From assembly GCF_902506325.1 (NCBI RefSeq), contig NZ_LR732331.1:174732-238731 (forward strand): 64,000 nt of DNA, in the 5' to 3' direction. This document shows, one piece after another, positions 18,090-25,741 of the stretch. The notes beneath the pieces were generated by a model. The model was given only the letters and a program-made list of their open reading frames with translations. It was not told the DNA's origin and searched no databases. Origin of the DNA: Limnobacter sp. 130 (GTDB taxonomy: Bacteria > Pseudomonadota > Gammaproteobacteria > Burkholderiales > Burkholderiaceae_B). The number at the start of each line of letters is the position of its first letter. The first letter of the stretch is position 1. A program made the position numbers and the translations under genes.

Positions 18090-19063
18090 GGGGTTTCAGT
18101 ACCGTTGCCTTGGCGCTGAGTGCTTGCTGTGCCGTGTGGTCCGCCCATGCAGAATTGCCCAATGTGGCAAAGCCTGTGCCGAATCAGGCTGCGCTGGACT
18201 ATGGCTTGAAAGCCACCAAACTGGCCGGTGGCTGGTACGTGATTGCCGGTGCCAATGATGATTTTTCGCAGGCCAATGGCTGCAACATTATTAACACCGG
18301 TTTTTACGTGGATGACGCAGGGGTGTATGTCATTAACACGGGCATTTCACGCCTTTACGGCGAGCAGCAACGCGCCTTGATTGATTCAATTGCCAAGGGA
18401 AAGTCGATCCGGCAAGTGATCGCTTTGAACCTTCACCCGGATTACTTTTTGGGTAATCAGGCCTATCCAAAAGAGGCTTTGGCCGCCACAAAGCTGACCC
18501 TTCAAGGCATCAAGGCGGAAGCCGCCTTGTATGAAACCAATTTGTACCGCTTGTGTGGCGACTGGATGAAGGGCACCGAGAGTGCCCACCCGTTACAAAC
18601 AATTGCACCCGGTAATTTGAAAAACATGGGTGGCAAGTCTCTTGAAGCGGTGGAGTTGAAAGGCCACACCGATTCAGACCTGGTGTTGTTCGACCCGGAT
18701 AGCAAAGTGATGTGGGCCGGGGGGCTGGTGTTTTACAAGCGAATTGTGACCACCCCCCATGCAAAATTGAAGCCGTGGATTGAAAGCCTGAAAAAGCTGC
18801 AGGCCATGAAGCCCAAGGTGGTTGTGCCCAGCCACGGCCCGGTCAGTTGGGGCAGCGAGGCCATTGACCAAACACTGGATTACCTGAGCTGGCTGGACAA
18901 GCGCCTTGAAAACGCAGCTGCGATGGGTGAGGAAATGAATGATGTGATGAAGAAGGGCGCGCCAGAGCGATTCAGAAACTTTGCAGCTTACCCGGCGGAG
19001 TTTTATCGCAATGTGACCAATTTGTACCCCCTGTATGAGAAAGAGGCTTTGGGTGGATTCTAA
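18086..19063 (+). CDS. quinoprotein relay system metallohydrolase (MBL fold), altered metal site
   Basis: A 325-residue exported metallo-beta-lactamase-fold protein of the SoxH-related group found with PQQ dehydrogenases. A signal peptide ends near residue 22. The first metal motif HxHxDH reads NLHPDY, so only one His and the Asp remain. The later motifs GHTDSD and PSHGP are intact. It may bind a single metal or have changed chemistry. Its start overlaps the SoxYZ-like gene (ATGA), a close functional pair. Family members are required in no known defined reaction; electron or sulfur transfer to the dehydrogenase system is speculation. Confidence 0.82.
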   Translation: MRGFSTVALALSACCAVWSAHAELPNVAKPVPNQAALDYGLKATKLAGGWYVIAGANDDFSQANGCNIINTGFYVDDAGVYVINTGISRLYGEQQRALIDSIAKGKSIRQVIALNLHPDYFLGNQAYPKEALAATKLTLQGIKAEAALYETNLYRLCGDWMKGTESAHPLQTIAPGNLKNMGGKSLEAVELKGHTDSDLVLFDPDSKVMWAGGLVFYKRIVTTPHAKLKPWIESLKKLQAMKPKVVVPSHGPVSWGSEAIDQTLDYLSWLDKRLENAAAMGEEMNDVMKKGAPERFRNFAAYPAEFYRNVTNLYPLYEKEALGGF

Positions 19064-19096
19064 GAACTTTTAAGTCAGGGTTAACGCTGTACCAAG

Positions 19097-19115
19097 TGTG
19101 TCAAAAAGGGACAGT
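19097..19115. promoter_or_regulatory. activator-site candidate, inverted repeat (PQQ alcohol dehydrogenase)
   Basis: TGTGTC-N7-GACAGT is an inverted repeat about 150 bases upstream of the sigma-54 promoter at 19267. The same architecture (TGTGTC-N7-GACACA) occurs at 33363-33381, 99 bases before the cytochrome c-550 promoter, so it is a candidate upstream activator site. Its right half also pairs with 19150-19163. Confidence 0.5.
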
Positions 19116-19171
19116 TTGTGTGTTGCTGAACAGGTGAGCTGTTCCAATGTCACAAAACTGTCTCTTTTTTT
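19109..19171 (+). terminator. possible terminator of the SoxYZ-like/relay operon, overlapping activator sites
   Basis: GGACAGTTTGTG pairs with CACAAAACTGTCTC across a roughly 30-base loop and is followed by a run of eight or more T. This can end the transcript from 17238-19063. The same arms contain the activator motifs of the next promoter, so one stretch may serve both roles. Confidence 0.45.
19148..19162. promoter_or_regulatory. activator-site candidate, 15-base motif shared with the porin
   Basis: TGTCACAAAACTGTC is repeated exactly, in reverse orientation, at 30708-30722 upstream of the porin. Both copies lie about 105-135 bases upstream of a -24/-12 promoter, the usual position of sigma-54 activator sites. 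A 13/15 variant is at 11350-11364. Confidence 0.55.
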
Positions 19172-19266
19172 TATGGTCGGAACGATTGAAATCACTCCAA
19201 TGAGGGTTATTTTATAAAGCACTGATTTTATTGAATAAAAAAATTATTTAGACGAAATATTCTACT

Positions 19267-19282
19267 TGGCATGAAGCTTGCG
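19267..19282 (+). promoter_or_regulatory. sigma-54 promoter of the PQQ alcohol dehydrogenase
   Basis: TGGCATGAAGCTTGCG is a near-perfect -24/-12 element (TGGCAY-N5-TTGC). Transcription would start near 19293, leaving a leader of about 70 bases that contains a GC hairpin (GCCCC at 19301 pairing with GGGGC at 19320) before the AGAGGAG ribosome-binding site. Confidence 0.75.
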
Positions 19283-19365
19283 CTAGGTTGTAACCGGGTA
19301 GCCCCGACTCTGCAAAAGAGGGGCGAGAACCTCAAAGTAACGGATGAAGAGAGGAGAAACAAATA

Positions 19366-21111
19366 ATGCGCAAAACTCTGCTTAGCGCGATGGTAGCAAC
19401 CGCACTGGCGATTCCCGCAGTGGCTTCTGCCGCTGTGACAGACGCAATGATTCAAAACGATGCCAAATCCACGGGCGATGTGTTGTCTTGGGGTATTGGT
19501 ACAGAGGGTCAGCGTTACAGTCCATTGAAAGACATCAACGTCGCGAACGTGGGCAAGCTGGTTCCAGCCTGGTCATTCTCGTTCGGTGGTGAAAAACAGC
19601 GCGGGCAGGAAAGCCAGCCGCTGATTCACGACGGCAAGATGTTTGTGACCGGTTCCTATTCACGCATTTACGCACTGGACGCCTCCACGGGTGAAAAACT
19701 GTGGAAGTACGAGCACCGTTTGCCAGAAGGCATCATGCCTTGCTGCGACGTGGTGAATCGTGGTGCAGCCCTGTATGACAACCTGGTGATTTTCGCGACA
19801 CTGGATGCCCAGCTGATCGCCCTGGACCAGAACACCGGCAAGGTGGTGTGGAAAGACAAGATTGACGACTACGCTGCGGGTTACTCCAACACGGCGGCTC
19901 CAATCATTGCCAATGGTTTGGTGTTGACTGGTGTGTCGGGTGGTGAGTTTGGTGTGGTTGGTCGTGTTGAAGCGCGCAATGCCAAGACAGGCGAAATGGT
20001 TTGGCTGCGCCCAACTGTTGAAGGCCACATGGGCTACACCTATGACAAAGACGGCAACAAGAAAGAAGCTGGAATTTCCGGTACCACCAATGCCACCTGG
20101 AAAGGCGACATGTGGAAAACAGGTGGCGCTGCTACTTGGTTGGGCGGTTCGTACGACAGCAAAACAGGCTTGGCCTACTTCGGTACTGGTAACCCAGCGC
20201 CCTGGAACAGCCACCTGCGCCCTGGCGACAACCTGTACTCCACTTCCACAGTGGCGGTTGATGTTAAAACTGGTCAGATCAAGTGGCACTACCAGTCCAC
20301 ACCAAACGACGGTTGGGACTATGACGGTGTGAACGAGTTCATCACTTTTGACATGAACGGCAAGCGTGTTGGTGCTAAAGCTGACCGCAACGGTTTCATG
20401 TATGTGAACGACGCCACCACCGGCAAGCTGGAAAATGCCTTCCCATTCGTGAAAAAAATCACATGGGCCAAGGGTATTGATCTGAAAACAGGTCGCCCGA
20501 TTTTCGACCCCGCCAACCGCCCTGGTGACCCCACCAAGATGGACGGCAAGAAAGGCGAAACAGTGTTCTCTGCACCTTCATTTTTGGGTGGCAAGAACCA
20601 GCAGCCAATGGCTTACAGCCCTGACACAGGTCTGTTCTATGTTCCCGCCAACGAGTGGGGCATGGAGATCTGGAACGAGCCTATCACCTACAAGAAAGGT
20701 GCTGCTTACCTGGGTGCCGGTTTCACCATCAAGACATTGCCTGGCTTTGACTACATCGGCGCCCTGCGTGCGATGAACCCCAAGACCGGCAAGATTGAGT
20801 GGGAAATCACGAACAATGCGCCTTTGTGGGGCGGTGTTTTGACCACCGGCGGTAACCTGGTGTTCTGGGGTACTCCAGAAGGTTTCCTGAAGGCAGCTGA
20901 CGCGAAAACCGGTAAGGAAGTCTGGAAGTTCCAGACAGGTTCTGGCGTGGTTGCACCTCCCGTAACCTGGAAAGGCAAAGACGGTCAGCAGTACGTGGCT
21001 GTAGTGTCTGGTTGGGGCGGCGCTGTTCCCCTGTGGGGCGGTGACGTGGCCAGCAAAGTGAACTACCTTGAACAAGGTGGTTCCGTGTGGGTATTCAAGT
21101 TGATGAAGTAA
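19366..21111 (+). CDS. PQQ-dependent alcohol dehydrogenase (methanol/ethanol family), lanthanide-type metal site
   Basis: A 581-residue periplasmic quinoprotein (signal peptide cleaved near residue 22) that oxidises primary alcohols to aldehydes and passes electrons to a cytochrome c. The eight-bladed propeller holds the vicinal disulfide Cys126-Cys127, metal ligands Glu194 and Asn276, and catalytic Asp318. Two residues further, Asp320 (WDYDG) is the extra carboxylate that marks lanthanide-dependent XoxF/PedH enzymes; calcium enzymes have Ala, Ser or Thr there. There is no heme domain, so the separate cytochrome c-550 at 33541 is the likely acceptor. The gene is monocistronic, with a strong ribosome-binding site and a sigma-54 promoter. 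Substrate range is not readable. Confidence 0.92.
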   Translation: MRKTLLSAMVATALAIPAVASAAVTDAMIQNDAKSTGDVLSWGIGTEGQRYSPLKDINVANVGKLVPAWSFSFGGEKQRGQESQPLIHDGKMFVTGSYSRIYALDASTGEKLWKYEHRLPEGIMPCCDVVNRGAALYDNLVIFATLDAQLIALDQNTGKVVWKDKIDDYAAGYSNTAAPIIANGLVLTGVSGGEFGVVGRVEARNAKTGEMVWLRPTVEGHMGYTYDKDGNKKEAGISGTTNATWKGDMWKTGGAATWLGGSYDSKTGLAYFGTGNPAPWNSHLRPGDNLYSTSTVAVDVKTGQIKWHYQSTPNDGWDYDGVNEFITFDMNGKRVGAKADRNGFMYVNDATTGKLENAFPFVKKITWAKGIDLKTGRPIFDPANRPGDPTKMDGKKGETVFSAPSFLGGKNQQPMAYSPDTGLFYVPANEWGMEIWNEPITYKKGAAYLGAGFTIKTLPGFDYIGALRAMNPKTGKIEWEITNNAPLWGGVLTTGGNLVFWGTPEGFLKAADAKTGKEVWKFQTGSGVVAPPVTWKGKDGQQYVAVVSGWGGAVPLWGGDVASKVNYLEQGGSVWVFKLMK

Positions 21112-21468
21112 TCGGTTTGTGAAGTACATCAAGCCGCCCCGTGTGGGGTGGTTTGATGAGTAGTGAAGTAGTAGAGCGTTTTAGAAGTGTTGTCATTTTC
21201 ACCCCTGAGTTTTCTGCTTGCTCTGCAGCGAACTTATGACGCAGACGGTTGAAACAAATTGCTCCTTGGGACCTTTTTCTGGCAATGATTGGGAGTCGGA
21301 AAAAGTTGTGGCGGTTTGTGAGTCTCCTAAACGAATGCGTCTTTTCTGCCCGGCCTTGAGCCGGGCATTTTTTCGTCCATCCTCATAGTGAGTGATCCAA
21401 AAACCCGGTTTTTTGGTTTTCCCGATGGCAGATTGATAATCGGGAGTTTCCATCCCCAACACTCAATC
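21112..21468. other. intergenic region after the PQQ alcohol dehydrogenase
   Basis: A 357-base gap. It holds a stem at 21127-21158 (CATCAAGCCGCCCC with its complement, no T-run), a strong terminator at 21347-21373, and an inverted repeat CCCGAT/ATCGGG at 21421-21444 just before the next gene. No protein-like frame is seen. I find no clear promoter for the following cassette. Confidence 0.6.
21347..21373 (+). terminator. rho-independent terminator
   Basis: TGCCCGGC pairs perfectly with GCCGGGCA around a 5-base loop and is followed by six T. It ends transcription from the PQQ alcohol dehydrogenase side. Confidence 0.85.
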
Positions 21469-22290
21469 ATGTCTGAAGTCATTTCACCCGCAATTCGCCA
21501 GAAAGTTCTTCAATCTGCAAATTCTGTCATCGAGCTTCGACCACTGGGTGTGGTGCTGGCCGTTGATGGCAGTGCAGCTGTACTTCGTGAACCTCACGCT
21601 GCACCAGTTCAAAACCAATACATCGTGATCGACGTGAAAACCGGCAAGCCTGAAATTTCCGGCAGGGAAGTGTTAGCTGAAGGTGCAATGACGGCGATTA
21701 ACTGTACAGCGGCGGTGGTTGCAGGCATTGTGACGTTGGGGGGTGGGGCTGTTGCACCTTTTACCGGCGGAAGCAGTGTGGCTGTGTCAGTGGTTGGTGG
21801 AGCAGCAACTCTAGCGACAGGCGCAAGCTGCGCAAATTCATTCATGAGAACTCTCAATTCAGTGATTTCTCCAGGGGTAAATCAACGCTTAGACCAAATG
21901 CCGACATACAAAACCACGTTACAAGTTTTAGACGGTGTGTCGCTTTTGGGTGTGGGTGCATCTGCTATCGCCGCTCGGCGAGCAGTCAAGGTTTTGAGTA
22001 ATGCTGGTGTGAATATTCCTGCTGCTTTAACAGGTAATATCAATAGGCAACAATCAACCCTATTGACCAAGGAGATGATTAAACTTCGCAGGCCAGATGT
22101 ATCCAATGGCGAACTTAAAAAGCTAATCCGCAGTGGCAAAGAACCTAAGCGTTATTCGAAGCAAGAGATCTCTGCGGGTGCGCTCAGAAGTTTGAAAGAT
22201 TCGATTGCTGCAGGTTTGTCATTTTTGTCGAGTAGTTTGGACGGGAATGTTAAAGAAATTACCATTTACCTGGTTGATTTGACATCATGA
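21469..22290 (+). CDS. hypothetical protein with glycine-rich membrane-inserting helices
   Basis: A 273-residue protein I do not recognise with confidence. The first 75 residues look soluble. Residues 77-96, 101-120 and 151-170 are hydrophobic, rich in Gly/Ala/Ser, and resemble glycine-zipper helices of pore-forming or membrane-active proteins. The last 90 residues are basic and charged. There is no signal peptide. The stop overlaps the next start by ATGA, pairing it with a four-helix membrane protein. By eye, codon use is more A/T-rich than in its neighbours. A toxin-immunity or effector-immunity pair is one reading; nothing catalytic is visible. The start at 21469 follows better coding texture than an upstream frame extension. 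Confidence 0.65.
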   Translation: MSEVISPAIRQKVLQSANSVIELRPLGVVLAVDGSAAVLREPHAAPVQNQYIVIDVKTGKPEISGREVLAEGAMTAINCTAAVVAGIVTLGGGAVAPFTGGSSVAVSVVGGAATLATGASCANSFMRTLNSVISPGVNQRLDQMPTYKTTLQVLDGVSLLGVGASAIAARRAVKVLSNAGVNIPAALTGNINRQQSTLLTKEMIKLRRPDVSNGELKKLIRSGKEPKRYSKQEISAGALRSLKDSIAAGLSFLSSSLDGNVKEITIYLVDLTS

Positions 22291-22664
22291 AGCCCGACAC
22301 GAAAACTTTGTATCAGCTTTCGCTTTATTTCATTAGTAGCGTAATCACCTTAACTTTTTTCTTGGCGGTAGTTGACAATCTCTGGCTTAGTCTTGAATGG
22401 TGGGGGATGCAGATTGGTATTTTTGCCTTATCACTTTATTCCTTCCTTACATTGCGACAGCTTTACACGCATGGTCGAACGTGGCCTAGAAGAGCGCTAC
22501 TGTTCGCCTTCCCATTGTCGTTCTCGCACGTGTTGTTAGACGTGCCCATACCTTATGCAGTGGGGCTCTGTGCCTTTAACCTTCTCTTCTGGTATGTGGC
22601 GTTTCGGCTGAGTAATCGCTTGGTCAAGCTGAGTCCTTACGGCGGGCCGTCGGGGTACTTATAA
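22287..22664 (+). CDS. four-helix membrane protein coupled to the upstream hypothetical
   Basis: A 125-residue polytopic protein with about four helices (residues 10-28, 36-54, 68-84, 88-108) and a short basic tail. No family is recognised. It is translationally coupled (ATGA overlap) to the 273-residue protein with membrane-inserting helices and is followed directly by a strong terminator, so the two form a closed cassette. A small membrane partner of a membrane-active protein is a common immunity arrangement, but this is inference. Confidence 0.65.
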   Translation: MKPDTKTLYQLSLYFISSVITLTFFLAVVDNLWLSLEWWGMQIGIFALSLYSFLTLRQLYTHGRTWPRRALLFAFPLSFSHVLLDVPIPYAVGLCAFNLLFWYVAFRLSNRLVKLSPYGGPSGYL

Positions 22665-22666
22665 AA

Positions 22667-22695
22667 AAAAGCCCGGTTTGAATCCGGGCTTTTTG
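22667..22695. terminator. bidirectional terminator
   Basis: AAAAGCCCGG and CCGGGCTTTT form a 10-base-pair stem with a 7-base loop. A-run on one side and T-run on the other allow it to serve both the cassette on the plus strand and the FadL gene on the minus strand. Confidence 0.9.
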
Positions 22696-22711
22696 ACACA
22701 TCGAGCTGTTT

Positions 22712-24013
22712 TTAGAACTTGTATGACACTTGACCGGAAATAATGAATGCATCGCCTTCTGCGGTGCCCAATACACGCGTTTGTTGACCAGCAGCCGGGT
22801 TGCCTTCAGTGCTGTCGATTTTTGCCTTGTTGGGCATTACATACTGAAAGGCCACATCGAATGTGGTGGCTTTGTCGAACTTGTACTGCGAACCTACCGC
22901 GAAAGTGATGCGATCTTCATCCGGTAGGCGAACTTTGCGGCGCTCATCCGGCACCGGTGTAATGTCGTAAGCTAGGCCGGCTTTCAAATTAATGGTGTCG
23001 CTGTATTTGTAAATACCACCCACCGCAAAGCGCCAGCTGTTTTTCCATTCATAGTCTTGCACAGTCAATGGCGCAGCACCCGCTGGTGCGTTCTGGCGCT
23101 GAAAGTCCAGCTTCTGAATGGTGCTCCATTCAGTCCAGGTGGCGTCGGTCAACAGTTGCCATTTGGGTGTTAATTCAGTTACCGATGAAATAGCCAGCGA
23201 GGCAGGCAGGCGGATTTTGGAAGTGAGTTCACTGTTTGCAAAAAGGCCAGCAACGGCCGGTGCAACGTTCTCGAAAGTGACGTTGCCTTCCAGGTCTTGC
23301 TCTATCGATGAGCGATAAGCCACACCCACGCGTGTTGCAGGCGTTACCTGTCCCATCACACCCAGATTAAAGCCGTAGCCCCAACCATCACCCGCAATAG
23401 TCGTCAAACCTTCGGTGCCGCCAAAAGGCGCGTAGTTGATTTGTGAGCTTAGTTTGGCATCAAGCTTTTGCGCAGAAACACCTGCACCGACGGACCATTG
23501 TTCATTCACTTTGTACGAGGCAGACGGGTTGATGTTCACTGATTTGATGTCAGAAGTAACACCTTGAAAGCGACCATACCAGTTGGGTTGAAAATCTGTT
23601 TTCAGGCCAAAGGGTGTGGCCACAGACAAGCCAAAGTTGATTCGATCGTTAAACGGGATGACAAGGTGAAAGTTGGGGATATAGCCTTCATCGCCGAACT
23701 CGCCTGTGCTGCTGCCCAGGGGGCGGCCAGGGGCGGCAGTGCTGCCCTCATTGTTGACTTCACCATTCAGGTCAATGTAATGCCCACCCAACACCACTTG
23801 GCGTTCTTTCAGGCGGCTCATGCTGGCGGGGTTAAACCAGGCTGCGCTGGCATCTTCGCCAATGGCGGCTTTACCCGCGTAAGCGACACCGGCACCGCTG
23901 GCGTTTTGTTCATTGAGTGCAAAGCCGCCGGCATGGGCTTGACCAATAAAACCGATACAGAGTGTTGCTGTGGCACAGCCAATGGCATTTAATCGAAGGG
24001 GGAAGTTTTTCAT
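22712..24013 (-). CDS. FadL/OmpP1/TodX family outer-membrane transporter
   Basis: A 433-residue outer-membrane barrel with a signal peptide ending at AHAGG. The FadL hatch start follows immediately (GGFALNEQNASGAGVAYAG), as does the NPASMSRL motif. It ends in VSYKF with a terminal aromatic residue. FadL proteins let hydrophobic molecules such as long-chain fatty acids or aromatic hydrocarbons diffuse laterally through the outer membrane. A perfect palindrome of TetR-operator type lies 64 bases upstream, with the same 5-4-5 pattern as the one before the SDR/monooxygenase cluster at 57.7 kb. This links it to a hydrophobic substrate handled there. Confidence 0.9.
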   Translation of the reverse strand: MKNFPLRLNAIGCATATLCIGFIGQAHAGGFALNEQNASGAGVAYAGKAAIGEDASAAWFNPASMSRLKERQVVLGGHYIDLNGEVNNEGSTAAPGRPLGSSTGEFGDEGYIPNFHLVIPFNDRINFGLSVATPFGLKTDFQPNWYGRFQGVTSDIKSVNINPSASYKVNEQWSVGAGVSAQKLDAKLSSQINYAPFGGTEGLTTIAGDGWGYGFNLGVMGQVTPATRVGVAYRSSIEQDLEGNVTFENVAPAVAGLFANSELTSKIRLPASLAISSVTELTPKWQLLTDATWTEWSTIQKLDFQRQNAPAGAAPLTVQDYEWKNSWRFAVGGIYKYSDTINLKAGLAYDITPVPDERRKVRLPDEDRITFAVGSQYKFDKATTFDVAFQYVMPNKAKIDSTEGNPAAGQQTRVLGTAEGDAFIISGQVSYKF

Positions 24014-24075
24014 GTCGTCCTCGTGGGTCCGTTTTTAAGAATGGATATTTGCGAGGATTATTGTAAGTAAAAATA

Positions 24076-24089
24076 CGAACGATCGTTCT
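24076..24089. promoter_or_regulatory. TetR-type operator upstream of FadL
   Basis: CGAAC-GATC-GTTCT contains a perfect 12-base palindrome (GAACGATCGTTC). The CGAAC-N4-GTTC pattern recurs at 57725-57738 between the TetR gene and the SDR gene. This suggests that the same repressor acts on both. Confidence 0.55.
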
Positions 24090-24137
24090 TGTAAAACATA
24101 GAGTTATTCTCTAATAAATCTATGTAAATTTTGTATT

Positions 24138-24953
24138 TTATTGATTCAAGGGCACTGCAGCACCACTTTGTGAAAACTTCCAGGTGGCCACAATCAACAT
24201 GGCAACCGTAGCGCCCAGAAGCACCAGGGAGGCAAACACCAAATCGAATTCAGCATGGCTGCTGAAGGCGTGGCGAAGCAGGTCGACGCAATAAGAAAAA
24301 GGATTGAGCAAGGCCACCCAGCGTGCCAGCGCAGGCATGGGTTCGATGGGGTACAAGGCGCCGCTGAAAAAGAACACCGGGAAAATCACGAAGTTCATCA
24401 TGACTGCAAAGCCATCAATGCTTTTTGCAAAAGTACCGCACAACACACCCAAGGCGGCACAGGTCAATGCAGCCAATGCAGCACCGGGCAGCAGCACATG
24501 AAGTTGTGGCCAAAGTGTACGACCCACCCAAGGCAGTACATTCTGCAAATCAAACCCGAGCGGAAACAGCAAGGTATAAAGGCCTTCAAGTGCCAGCAGT
24601 AACGTGATCAGCAGGCCCATTTGCACCAGCGCGCCAATGGCTGCGCCCAGGGTTTTCGCGATCAGTATGTGATAGGTTTTTACAGGGGCTGTTACCAACA
24701 GGCGCATGGTGCCCGCGTCTTTGTCCAAAGCAATGCTCAAGCCCCCGACCATGCCGCCAAACAGCAGGGTCATGCCCACAATGCCGGGCAACAAACGCGC
24801 TGTGTAGTCGCCGCCAGCCAAGGCTTGCATGCCACCACCGATAATCCACAACCAAAGTACAGGGCGCACCATGGCAGCGGCCAGCCGGTCGCGTTGTTTC
24901 AATAATTTCTGACTTTCGCGGCGTATGACAGCCCAATAAAAATGCATCAACAT
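24138..24953 (-). CDS. ABC-2 type permease of the PQQ-associated exporter (PedC-like)
   Basis: A 271-residue inner-membrane protein with six helices and the ABC-2 permease pattern (GALYPIEPMPALARWVALLNPFSYCVDLLR near the C-terminus). It belongs to the permease group found with PQQ alcohol dehydrogenases and named PedC in Pseudomonas putida. I start at the ATG at 24953, two bases past the stop of the ATPase gene and behind GGAG; a longer start at 24983 would lie inside that gene. Last gene of the pqqA-E-ABC operon. Cargo is not established; an exported PQQ-pathway molecule or a substrate is usually suggested. Confidence 0.85.
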   Translation of the reverse strand: MLMHFYWAVIRRESQKLLKQRDRLAAAMVRPVLWLWIIGGGMQALAGGDYTARLLPGIVGMTLLFGGMVGGLSIALDKDAGTMRLLVTAPVKTYHILIAKTLGAAIGALVQMGLLITLLLALEGLYTLLFPLGFDLQNVLPWVGRTLWPQLHVLLPGAALAALTCAALGVLCGTFAKSIDGFAVMMNFVIFPVFFFSGALYPIEPMPALARWVALLNPFSYCVDLLRHAFSSHAEFDLVFASLVLLGATVAMLIVATWKFSQSGAAVPLNQ

Positions 24954-24955
24954 GG

Positions 24956-25741
24956 TTATTGGGCTCCGCCGTTCATTTTCCACACAAACCAGTCTGCCAG
25001 GGTGGCTGTACGCACGCTGGTTACGCTTTGGTCCGGCAACTCGTCCAGTGCCTGTGCAGGGGTACCCAGCCAGCTCAGTTCCCCTTGGTTCAGAAAACCA
25101 ACCCGGTCACAACTGTTGGCTTCGTCCATCAAATGCGTGGCAATAAAAATGGTGAGTCCATCGAGGGCCTGTAGCGTTTTCAGGGTTTGCCACACACTGT
25201 TTTTGGAAGGTACATCGAGCGCTGTAGTGGGTTCATCCAGGATTAATACTCCCGGTTTGTGCACCATGGCGCGCGCAATGTCGACCAGCCTTTTTTGCCC
25301 GCCTGACAAGCTGGCAACAGTTCGATTCAACCAGGGTTGAATCGGAAAAACGGAGTAGAGATGCGCCAGGTTGGCTTTGGCCTGTGCCTTGTTCAATCCT
25401 TGCAGGCCCGCAGCAAACAACAGATTTTCTTCCACGGTCATGAAGCGATCCAGCGACACCGATTGAAACACGAAGCCCAGGTTTTTGCGGGCCAGGTCTG
25501 CCGCCCTGCGCGTGCTGTAGCCCAGCACCGAGAGTTCGCCCTGGTCAGGTGCAATCAAGCCTGCAATCAAACTGATCAGGGTGGTTTTGCCAGCCCCATT
25601 GGGGCCCAGCAGGCCAAACATTTCACCTGCGTTTAAATCAAGGCTGACATTGCTTAACGCCTGCCGAGTTCCCCAAGAGAAGGACAAGCCTTGTGCGTGT
25701 AGTCGAATGGTGGTGTTGGTTGCGGTGTTGTTGTAGTTCAA
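24956..25741 (-). CDS. ABC transporter ATPase of the PQQ-associated exporter (PedB-like)
   Basis: A 261-residue ATPase with Walker A GPNGAGKTT, a Q-loop in FVFQS, signature LSGGQKR and Walker B VLILDEPTTALD, all intact. It belongs to the ATPase group associated with PQQ alcohol dehydrogenases. I choose the TTG at 25741, which overlaps the pqqE stop as TTGA and mirrors the ATGA overlaps of the operon; an ATG at 25789 would need a 52-base overlap and adds a poorly conserved tail. It works with the permease encoded immediately downstream. Confidence 0.85.
   Translation of the reverse strand: MNYNNTATNTTIRLHAQGLSFSWGTRQALSNVSLDLNAGEMFGLLGPNGAGKTTLISLIAGLIAPDQGELSVLGYSTRRAADLARKNLGFVFQSVSLDRFMTVEENLLFAAGLQGLNKAQAKANLAHLYSVFPIQPWLNRTVASLSGGQKRLVDIARAMVHKPGVLILDEPTTALDVPSKNSVWQTLKTLQALDGLTIFIATHLMDEANSCDRVGFLNQGELSWLGTPAQALDELPDQSVTSVRTATLADWFVWKMNGGAQ

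Noticed and set aside
21199..21462. 87-residue minus-strand frame in the gap after the PQQ alcohol dehydrogenase
   Set aside because: It spans a strong terminator stem and has no ribosome-binding site or recognisable motif.
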